Shown here: positions 23,985 through 30,809 of the stretch, one piece after another | Layout: each line of letters opens with the position of its first letter | Numbering within the stretch: position 1 is the first letter of the stretch | From: a bacterium | GTDB taxonomy: Bacteria > Sysuimicrobiota > Sysuimicrobiia > Sysuimicrobiales > Humicultoraceae | Assembly (NCBI GenBank): GCA_031082185.1 | Contig: JAVHLI010000007.1 | Coordinates: 1 to 64,000 of the forward strand | Length of the DNA stretch: 64,000 nt | Direction: 5' to 3' | Notes under the pieces: generated by a model | Databases searched by the model: none | Told to the model about the DNA's origin: nothing | The model's input: only the letters and a program-made list of their open reading frames with translations | Translations under genes and position numbers: made by a program

Positions 23985-24365
23985 TTAGACCGGCGTTCGA
24001 CGCTTCGCCGGGTTCCTCACACCCACCACACCCGGAGTCCTGCTGCCTCGGCGCTCGAGCGCTGCCGGGCGTCTGAGGTCAGGAATGGAACGCCCGTCCC
24101 GCTCCTCACTCACAATGCGGGAGAGGGGCTTACCCCGGGAAGCCACCGGCCTAGCTGACGGCATGCGGCCCTCCCGCTGCGCGGCCTCGACAAACCCTGC
24201 CCGCACCACCCGGTCCAGCGTCACCCCGCCGCTCCCGACCGCCCGCAGAGGGCTGATCACGGCGATCGGCCGCCCCCGGTCGGTGAGGACGACCTCCTTC
24301 CCGGCGCGCACGGCGCGAATCGCCTTCGAGAACCCCTGGTTCGCCTCGCGCAGGCCCAGTCGCAT
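23985..24365 (-). CDS. Phd/YefM antitoxin running into a toxin remnant
   Basis: The first ~90 residues are a complete Phd-type antitoxin (LREANQGFSKAIRAVRAGKE, VVLTDRGRPIAVISPL, GKPLSRIVSEERDG). The frame then continues ~35 residues through DNA that, one frame over, encodes the end of a PIN toxin. The toxin's front part has been deleted and the antitoxin's own stop went with it. It lies inside the pilus operon, 19 bp after pilC. Confidence 0.78.
   Translation of the reverse strand: MRLGLREANQGFSKAIRAVRAGKEVVLTDRGRPIAVISPLRAVGSGGVTLDRVVRAGFVEAAQREGRMPSARPVASRGKPLSRIVSEERDGRSIPDLRRPAALERRGSRTPGVVGVRNPAKRRTPV
24017..24091 (-). pseudogene. C-terminal PIN toxin remnant
   Basis: In a frame different from the antitoxin the DNA reads VPFLTSDARQRSSAEAAGLR then VWWV and a TGA. 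This is the last strand and helix (with the final catalytic Asp) of Phd-associated PIN toxins. Confidence 0.6.
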
Positions 24366-24383
24366 GGGGACGACCGGGGTAGC

Positions 24384-25601
24384 CTACTTCACCCCTGTCG
24401 CGAGCTGGAAGATGGGCATGTAGAGCGAGATCACCATCGCGCCCACGATCACGCCCATGAAGATGATCAGGATCGGCTCGAGCAGCGAGGTCAGTCCGGC
24501 CACCATCGCATCGATCTCGACGTCGTAGAAGTCGGCCACCTTCTCCAGCATCTGCTCGAGCGCGCCGGTCTCCTCGCCCACCTTGGCCATCTGCACCACC
24601 ATCGGCGGGAAGACGCCCGAGAACTGCAGCGGTATGGCGATCGTCTGTCCCTCGCGTATGCTACTGCGCACCGCGTCAATCGCGTTGGCTATCACCGTGT
24701 TGTCAATTGCCTTGGAGACTACCTCGAGAGACTGCATGATCGGCACGCCGCTGGCGATCAGGGTGCCCAGCGTGCGGGTGAACCGGGCGATCACGATCTT
24801 GCGGTTCAGTTCGCCCACCACCGGCATCTTCAGCTTGAAGCGGTCGTAGCGCGCGCGGCCCGACGGAGTCTGCAGGTAGCGGCGCAGCACGTAGAGAGCC
24901 ACACCGGTAACCGCGAAGATCACGTACCAGTACGAGCGGAGCGCCACGCTGACGGCCATCGCTATCTGGGTGGGCAGCGGGAGCTGTCCCGACCCGCCCA
25001 GCTCTTTGAACATGTTCTCGAACTGGGGCAGGATCACGATCGTCATGAAGAACAGGCCGCCCAGCGACGCCGTGGTCAGCAGTATCGGGTAGACCATCGC
25101 CGACTTGATCTTGGAGCGCAGCGTCTGCTCCTTCTCTAGGTAAGTGGCGACGCGGTTGAGCACCTCGTCGAGCACGCCGCCGGTCTCGCCGGCACTCACC
25201 ATGTTGACGTATAGCGCTGAGAACGCCTTGGGGTGCCGCCCCATCGCGTCCGAGAGCGGCCGGCCGGCCTCCACGTCCGCGCGCACGGCGGCGACGATTT
25301 CCCTCAGGCGCTTGTTGCTGGACTGCTGCTCCAGAATCGTCAGCGTGCGCACCAGCGACAACCCCGCGTTCACCATCGTGGCGAACTGCCGGCTGAAGAT
25401 CGCCAGGTCCTTGAGACCAATCCCGAACATGCTCTGCAGGGACTGAAAGATGTCGGCGCGCTCGACCGTGCGCTCCAGGTGCGTTATGAAAAAGCCCATG
25501 TCGCGGAGCCGGTCCACGACCATGGCGTCGCTGTCGGCCTCGATGACGCCCGAGATCATGCGCCCGCTGTTGTCTTTGGCGCTGTAGCGGAAGACTGGCA
25601 T
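24384..25601 (-). CDS. pilC: Type IV pilus inner-membrane platform protein PilC
   Basis: 405 residues from ATG 25601 (MPVFRYSAKDNSGRMISGVI), 8 bp after the pilT stop; a longer reading upstream is a pilT shadow. Two T2SSF domains are visible (FSRQFATMVNAGLSLVRTL near residue 70, FTRTLGTLIASGVPIMQSLE near 275), each followed by membrane segments. Anchors the PilB/PilT motors to the pilus base. Confidence 0.95.
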   Translation of the reverse strand: MPVFRYSAKDNSGRMISGVIEADSDAMVVDRLRDMGFFITHLERTVERADIFQSLQSMFGIGLKDLAIFSRQFATMVNAGLSLVRTLTILEQQSSNKRLREIVAAVRADVEAGRPLSDAMGRHPKAFSALYVNMVSAGETGGVLDEVLNRVATYLEKEQTLRSKIKSAMVYPILLTTASLGGLFFMTIVILPQFENMFKELGGSGQLPLPTQIAMAVSVALRSYWYVIFAVTGVALYVLRRYLQTPSGRARYDRFKLKMPVVGELNRKIVIARFTRTLGTLIASGVPIMQSLEVVSKAIDNTVIANAIDAVRSSIREGQTIAIPLQFSGVFPPMVVQMAKVGEETGALEQMLEKVADFYDVEIDAMVAGLTSLLEPILIIFMGVIVGAMVISLYMPIFQLATGVK

Positions 25602-25609
25602 GGCTGCGC

Positions 25610-26794
25610 CTACCCCCTCGTGTTGCGTCCGGCGTGCTCGACGTCGCCGCCGCCCTCTCTGATCATCTTGCGCAGCTCCTCGGCGTGGATGGCCCGGCCT
25701 AGCGCGTCCTCCAGCGTGATCATCTTCCGTAAGCACAGGTCTCGAAGCGACTGGTCCATCGTCTGCATCCCGTACTGCCCGCCGGTCTGGATCGCCGTCT
25801 CGATCTGGTGCGTCTTGGCTTCCCGTATGAGGTTGCGGATCGCCGGCGTGGCCAGCATGATCTCCACGCACGGGATCCGCCCGATCTCGTCCAGGGTGGG
25901 CCAGGTCCCCCCGCCGGCGCTGCTCAGCCGCGGCCGCCCCGGCGCCGGCCGGCCGTCTACCCGCCCCTTGTACCGCGCGTTGGGGAGCAGTTGCTGCGAG
26001 ATCACCGACTCGAGCACCATCGAGATCTGGATGCGGATCTGCTGCTGCTGGTAAGGCGGGAAGACGTCAATGATCCGGTCTATGGACTGCGCGGCGTTGG
26101 CCGTGTGCAGGGTGGCAAAGACCAGGTGGCCGGTCTCGGCGATCGTCAGGGCCGCGGAGATCGTCTCCAGGTCGCGCATCTCACCGATCAGCACCACATT
26201 GGGGTCCTCGCGCAGCACCGCGCGCAGCGCCGCCGGGAACGACTGCGTGTCGAACCCCAGCTCGCGCTGGTTGACGATGCTCTTCTTGTGCTGGTGGAGG
26301 TATTCGATCGGATCCTCCACGGTCACGATGTGGACGTGCCGCTCGGCGTTGATGAAGTCAATCATCGAGGCCAGCGTCGTGGACTTGCCGTGGCCGGTGG
26401 GACCGGTTACCAGCACCAAGCCGCGGGGCTTTCGGGTCAGCTCCTTCAAGGCCGGCGGGAGGTTCAGGACCTCCACCGTCGGGATCGTCATCGGGATCAC
26501 GCGAATGGCGATTCCCACCGCGCCCCGCTGCCGGTAGATGTTGACCCGGAAGCGGCCCAGCCCGGGCACGCCGTAGGACAGGTCGAGCTCCCAGAACTTC
26601 TCGAACTTCTGCTTCTGGAAGGTGTTGAGCATGCTGTAGCCGAGCTGGAAGGTGTCCTCGGCGGAGAGGATCTCGTGGTGCTCCATCGGCGCCAGCCGTC
26701 CCCACAGGCGCATCGTGGGCTTGATCCCGGAAGTCAGGTGCAGGTCCGACGCCTGGGCGGTGACAACCTCGCGCAGCAGATCCTCGATGTGCAT
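25610..26794 (-). CDS. pilT: Pilus retraction ATPase PilT
   Basis: 394 residues. The N-terminal PAS-like part (QASDLHLTSGIKPTMRL) is followed by Walker A GPTGHGKSTTLASMID, the Asp box VTVEDPIEYLHQHKKSIVNQ, Walker B NVVLIGEMRDLETI and the His box TGHLVFATLHTANAAQSIDR. Walker A has His where PilT usually has Ser; the P-loop pattern itself is kept. The C-terminal extension (~30 residues) is longer than in many PilT proteins. Follows pilB by 9 bp. Confidence 0.95.
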   Translation of the reverse strand: MHIEDLLREVVTAQASDLHLTSGIKPTMRLWGRLAPMEHHEILSAEDTFQLGYSMLNTFQKQKFEKFWELDLSYGVPGLGRFRVNIYRQRGAVGIAIRVIPMTIPTVEVLNLPPALKELTRKPRGLVLVTGPTGHGKSTTLASMIDFINAERHVHIVTVEDPIEYLHQHKKSIVNQRELGFDTQSFPAALRAVLREDPNVVLIGEMRDLETISAALTIAETGHLVFATLHTANAAQSIDRIIDVFPPYQQQQIRIQISMVLESVISQQLLPNARYKGRVDGRPAPGRPRLSSAGGGTWPTLDEIGRIPCVEIMLATPAIRNLIREAKTHQIETAIQTGGQYGMQTMDQSLRDLCLRKMITLEDALGRAIHAEELRKMIREGGGDVEHAGRNTRG

Positions 26795-26803
26795 GACAAC
26801 CCC

Positions 26804-28513
26804 CTATTCGACGAATACGACGCGGAGCAGTTCCTCCAGCGATGTCAACCCGGCCAGCACCTTGGCCACGCCGTCCCCGTGCAGCGTGCGCATCCCGGCG
26901 GCTACCGCGGCACGCTTGAGGACGTCCGCGGAGGCCTCCTTCATAACCAGCGCGCGGACCGCGTCGTCCATCATCATGATCTCGAACAGACCGATGCGCC
27001 CCTTGTACCCGATGTGGTTGCACCGGTCGCAGCCCTTGGCGCGGTAGACCACCGGCGGCGGGTCGTCCGGACTTACCAGGCCGTAGCGCACCGCCACCTC
27101 CACCGGGAGCGTGTACTCCTCGCGGCAGTGCTGGCAGAGCAACCGCACCAGACGCTGCGCAACCACGCCGATCACCGAAGAGGCCACCAGGAACGGCTCC
27201 ACGCCCATGTCCGCCAGCCGCGCCACGGCCCCGGGCGCGTCGTTGGTGTGCAGCGTCGAGAGGACCATGTGGCCGGTCAGCGCGGCGTTGATCGCGATGC
27301 GCGCGGTTTCCTCGTCGCGTATCTCGCCTACCATTATGATGTCGGGGTCCTGCCGCAGGAAAGAGCGCAGGCCGGTTGCAAAGGTCAGGCCCGCCCTGGG
27401 GTTGATCTGGACCTGGGCGATGCCGGCAAGCTGGTACTCAACCGGGTCCTCGATGGTGATGATGTTGACGTCAACCTTGTTCAGCCGGTGGAGGATCGAG
27501 TACAGACTGGTGGTCTTGCCGCTTCCGGTCGGACCGGTGATCAGAATGATCCCGTAGGGCTTGACGATCAACGACTCGAACCGCGGCAGGTCCGGACCCA
27601 GCAGGCCGAGCTTCTCCACCCCGACCAGCGCCGCCCGCTTGTCCAGGATCCGCATGACCACCTTCTCGCCGTATGTGGTAGGAATGCTGGAGACGCGCAG
27701 GTCAATCTCGCGGTTGTCCACGCGCAGCTCGATGCGGCCGTCCTGCGGCGCGCGCCGCTCGGCGATGTTCATGTTGGCCATGATCTTTACGCGGCTGGTG
27801 GCCGCGGCCTGCACGTGCTTGGGCGCGGTCATGACATTGTAGAGCGTGCCGTCAATGCGGTAGCGAATGCGGAGATGCTTCTCCTGCGGCTCCAAGTGGA
27901 CGTCGCTGGCGCCCTGCCGGACCGCCTGGACCAGCATCAGGTTCACCAGGCGCACCACCGGCGCGTCCTCGACGATCTCGCGCAGCCGGTCGAGGCCGGG
28001 CTCCTCCTCGCCCACATCGGAGGGGCGTATCTCCTGGATGACCTGGTCTAGGGTGCCCTCGAGAGCCGGGTACTGGTTGACGGCGTGCTGGAACCCCTCA
28101 GGCGTAATCGCGGCAGGGATCAGGTCGCGCTCCACCGCGCGCCGGATGTCGTCGAGGGCCACCACATCCAGCGGGTCCACCATCCCGACGACAAGCGCGT
28201 TTCCCTCGATGCGCAGCGGGATGACCTGGTGGCGCCGGATCAGTGTCTCGGGGAGGGCCAGGATCACCTCCTCGGGAATCCCGACCGCCTGCACGTTGAC
28301 GAACTCGATCCCCATCTGGCCGGCCACGGCCTTGGAGATGGCCTCCTGGGTCGTCAGCCCGCGGCTAACGAGTACCTTGCCGAGCCGGTCGCCGCTCGCG
28401 TGCTGGGCCGCCAGCGCCTGTTCCAACTGGGCGCTGGTGATCAGCCCGGCTTCCACCAGGATCTCGCCCAGCCGGACCCGGCGACGGACCGCTAGACTCT
28501 TAGAGGGCCTCAT
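26804..28513 (-). CDS. pilB: Pilus assembly ATPase PilB with MshEN domain
   Basis: 569 residues. Two MshEN-type motifs (RLGEILVEAGLITSAQLEQA and DRLGKVLVSRGLTTQEAI) form an N-terminal domain that binds c-di-GMP in characterised relatives. Walker A GPTGSGKTTSLYSILHRL, Asp box TIEDPVEYQL, Walker B DIIMVGEIRDEET and a tetra-Cys zinc site (CQHC...CDRC) follow. Powers pilus extension. First motor gene of the operon, 14-bp overlap with the upstream small gene. Confidence 0.95.
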   Translation of the reverse strand: MRPSKSLAVRRRVRLGEILVEAGLITSAQLEQALAAQHASGDRLGKVLVSRGLTTQEAISKAVAGQMGIEFVNVQAVGIPEEVILALPETLIRRHQVIPLRIEGNALVVGMVDPLDVVALDDIRRAVERDLIPAAITPEGFQHAVNQYPALEGTLDQVIQEIRPSDVGEEEPGLDRLREIVEDAPVVRLVNLMLVQAVRQGASDVHLEPQEKHLRIRYRIDGTLYNVMTAPKHVQAAATSRVKIMANMNIAERRAPQDGRIELRVDNREIDLRVSSIPTTYGEKVVMRILDKRAALVGVEKLGLLGPDLPRFESLIVKPYGIILITGPTGSGKTTSLYSILHRLNKVDVNIITIEDPVEYQLAGIAQVQINPRAGLTFATGLRSFLRQDPDIIMVGEIRDEETARIAINAALTGHMVLSTLHTNDAPGAVARLADMGVEPFLVASSVIGVVAQRLVRLLCQHCREEYTLPVEVAVRYGLVSPDDPPPVVYRAKGCDRCNHIGYKGRIGLFEIMMMDDAVRALVMKEASADVLKRAAVAAGMRTLHGDGVAKVLAGLTSLEELLRVVFVE

Positions 28514-28742
28514 GCCTCTCCATCAACATGACGATGTGCGACTTGTGCACCATCACGACGCTCGTCTCGTAGAGCAGCCGGTCGTCGAGGGTGTAGACTC
28601 GCGCAGAGGTAATTGCCAGGAAGTCCTTGGCCTGGTTCAGCCGGTCGGAGAGCCGGGCGCTCGAGGGCAGGTGCAGCTCGCCCTCAATCCGGTGCGACGG
28701 CGTGAAGATCACGACCTGTTCGCGGTCCAGTTCCACCTTCAT
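28500..28742 (-). CDS. Small conserved protein of the pilus operon, function unknown
   Basis: 80 residues from ATG 28742, which overlaps the merR-like stop (ATGA). Beta-rich sequence: KVELDREQVVIFTPSHRIEG, SDRLNQAKDFLAITSARVYT, VVMVHKSHIVMLMERHE. No catalytic motif. Similar small DUF proteins accompany pilus genes in some lineages, but I cannot name the family with confidence. Its end overlaps the pilB start. Confidence 0.75.
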   Translation of the reverse strand: MKVELDREQVVIFTPSHRIEGELHLPSSARLSDRLNQAKDFLAITSARVYTLDDRLLYETSVVMVHKSHIVMLMERHEAL

Positions 28743-29020
28743 CGGGCAGCTCCCCTTCCCTCGGCGGCCAGCTCGGCTGACCGGGGACGCTCCACCAACC
28801 GCTGGATGCCCTTCAGACTCAGGCCCCGCTCGACCATCGCCTTCACCCACCGGATGCGCTCTACATCCTCTTCGCTGTAAAGCCGGTGTCCTCCCCCTGT
28901 GCGGGCCGGGACGAACAGGTTGTACTGGTCTTCCCAGGCGCGAATACGCCTGGGGTTGACCCCGGTAAGGTGCGCCACCGTCCGTATGGGATAGATGGGC
29001 GCACACTTGTCCACGATCAT
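28739..29020 (-). CDS. MerR-family transcription regulator
   Basis: 93 residues. The MerR winged helix is clear: YPIRTVAHLTGVNPRRIRAW, GGHRLYSEEDVERIRWVKAM, ERGLSLKGIQRLVE. There is no effector-binding domain, so it is only the DNA-binding half plus a short tail. Coupled by 4-bp overlaps to the DnaB-like gene upstream and the small gene downstream. Probably regulates this pilus operon; the ligand is unknown. Confidence 0.88.
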   Translation of the reverse strand: MIVDKCAPIYPIRTVAHLTGVNPRRIRAWEDQYNLFVPARTGGGHRLYSEEDVERIRWVKAMVERGLSLKGIQRLVERPRSAELAAEGRGAAR

Positions 29021-30606
29021 CTGCCTTTTCCTCCGCTTCCACCACTTCCACCACCGTTCCCACCCACACGTGGCACGGCAACCGCGTCGCGCTGCGGCCG
29101 GAACCCGTGGTCGCGCAGGAACGAGTAGATCTCCTGGAGTTTCGAGAACCCCTGGTAGTCGGGGCGGTATTCCTGCTCCAGCTTGTAGTCCAGTTCCACG
29201 AGCTTGTTCAGGGTCACGAAGAACGCGTACTGAACGATGTTGGAGGCCGCCTCGGGCGCATCGCGGTTCTTGTCCACGAACAGGTTGAGGATGTCCACCT
29301 TGGGCAGATCTTTGGTATCAAAACCCTCGGCCTTGGCCCGGGACTCGATTAGCTGCCGCAGGTCGGAGGTGGCCTTCCAGTCCTTGGCCAGCACCATGGC
29401 GACGTCCAGATCGTACTCCAAGTCGCCGCTGCCCATGCTGTGGTGCATCGTCGGCCGGTTGAACGGGTTGAAGATCTCGGTCTCCTCGGCTGGCCGCTCG
29501 TCCAGCCGGCAGCCTTCCTTGTCCAGCGGCGAGATCGCGAAGACCGGGCAGTTGAGTTCCAAGCTTAGCTCGGCCAACGCCGTGGAGATCATGTCGGTCC
29601 GAGCCTTCCAGTCGTCCACGTAGGCGGAGAGCGGGATCTTCTGGAGGTAGTCGAAGAACAGCACGATATCCTGCGTCTGGAACTCCTGCATCAGGTTGTG
29701 GGCGTGGGCGCGGATGCGGTCCAGCGTCTCCTTGCGGCCGGCCTCCACCAGGTACAGGTACGGCGAGAACCGACCCAGCGCACCCCGGGCCGAGGCCACC
29801 TTGTCGGCCACCGACTCGCCGTCTCCGTTGCTCCCCATCAGAACCGTGGTGGGGTTGATGCCGACTTCCTTGGCAATCAGCCGGGCGGCCAGCACGCGTC
29901 GGGTCTGCTCCCAGGTGTAGAACAGGACCGGCACCTTGTGGTTGGCCGCCACGTGCACCGCCATGTCCAGGGCGAAGTTGGTCTTGCCGCGGCGGGGGGC
30001 GCCGGCCATCCCGTAGTAGAAACCCCGGCGCAGGCCCGAGAGCAGGGTGTTGAGCCGGTCGAAGGGACTGATCGAATACCCCAGGATCCCGTTCGTCATC
30101 ACCGGCCTGGCGTCCATCATTGGGCCGAGCATCTCCGAGATCGGCGCGACCTGACGGCGCGTTCTCCGCCGCTGTATCTCGAGCAGTTGGTGGATCGCGT
30201 CTGTGGTGAACTGCACGATGTCGGTCTGCCCCTGGTTGGGGCGGTAGAGGTAGCTCCCGAAGGCCTCGTGGACGCGGGCCAGCAGATCGCGGCTCTCCCG
30301 GGCCTTGAGATCCTCCACGTACGCCATCAGATCTCCGGCGTTGGGCGGCGGCAGCAGCAGGACCGATGTGAGGTACTGCTCCATCTCAGGGGTCAGAAGG
30401 CCGCGTTCGGCCATCTCCGCGCGCAACCCGGCCTCGTCAAGCGCGGCCGTCGTGGCGTGCGCATCAATCGTCACCTTGGCCAGCCGGCGCGCCTGCGGCG
30501 AGGCAAGCTGATCAACGTGGAAGCCCTCGTTGCTCGCCAGCGTCAGCAGGTGCCGGTCCCGGATCAGCCCACTAAGCAAACGCGTTTCCAGCTGGTATAG
30601 CTCCAC
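29017..30606 (-). CDS. DnaB-like RecA-fold ATPase at the head of the pilus operon
   Basis: 529 residues. A helical N-terminal region (MELYQLETRLLSGLIRDRHL) resembles the DnaB N-domain. The RecA-like core has Walker A GAPRRGKTNFALDMAVH near residue 205, Walker B IVLFFDYLQKI near 310 and a DnaB-type loop (CPVFAISPLDKEG). The C-terminus ends in a Gly/Ser-rich tail. Length and layout fit a replicative-helicase homologue. Being coupled to a MerR gene and pilB suggests a dedicated role, perhaps in DNA handling after pilus-mediated uptake. That role is inference. Confidence 0.8.
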   Translation of the reverse strand: MELYQLETRLLSGLIRDRHLLTLASNEGFHVDQLASPQARRLAKVTIDAHATTAALDEAGLRAEMAERGLLTPEMEQYLTSVLLLPPPNAGDLMAYVEDLKARESRDLLARVHEAFGSYLYRPNQGQTDIVQFTTDAIHQLLEIQRRRTRRQVAPISEMLGPMMDARPVMTNGILGYSISPFDRLNTLLSGLRRGFYYGMAGAPRRGKTNFALDMAVHVAANHKVPVLFYTWEQTRRVLAARLIAKEVGINPTTVLMGSNGDGESVADKVASARGALGRFSPYLYLVEAGRKETLDRIRAHAHNLMQEFQTQDIVLFFDYLQKIPLSAYVDDWKARTDMISTALAELSLELNCPVFAISPLDKEGCRLDERPAEETEIFNPFNRPTMHHSMGSGDLEYDLDVAMVLAKDWKATSDLRQLIESRAKAEGFDTKDLPKVDILNLFVDKNRDAPEAASNIVQYAFFVTLNKLVELDYKLEQEYRPDYQGFSKLQEIYSFLRDHGFRPQRDAVAVPRVGGNGGGSGGSGGKGR

Positions 30607-30662
30607 GATTCCTCCGCAGAAGTTCTCCCGACACTATCTTGCGCCGGGTCCCACCCTGTGGT

Positions 30663-30691
30663 ATTGTCGTTGCAACTTCTGAGATGGGCAA
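30663..30691 (-). promoter_or_regulatory. Candidate promoter of the pilus operon
   Basis: On the minus strand TTGCCC (30686-30691) and GACAAT (30663-30668) lie 17 bp apart, upstream of the DnaB-like gene. It is divergent from the riboswitch-controlled gene at 30810. Confidence 0.45.
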
Positions 30692-30720
30692 GTGAGAATA
30701 TACCCAGAAGTTTAGCGGAC

Positions 30721-30806
30721 TAGTCCCGTAAGGGCAAACCCGGAGCGATCCGGGGGCGCAAAGCCACGGGACCGGCGGCAGAGGCCGCCGGTCGGCTGGG
30801 TTGCCG
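30721..30806 (+). ncRNA. c-di-GMP-I (GEMM-I) riboswitch 1
   Basis: Conserved GEMM-I blocks in order: AAGGGCAAACC, a P1b stem (CCGG/CCGG) closing on GGGGCGCAAAGCCACGGG, a variable stem (CCGGCGG...CCGCCGG), then GGCTGGGTTGCCGG. The aptamer ends within 1-4 bases of the GTG/ATG start of the downstream ATPase gene, so ligand binding should act on translation initiation directly. No separate terminator is visible. Confidence 0.9.
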
Positions 30807-30809
30807 GTG

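Noticed and set aside
25808-28051. 747-codon plus-strand open frame
   Set aside because: Antisense to pilT and pilB, with low-complexity His/Asp/Arg-rich composition. Not a gene.
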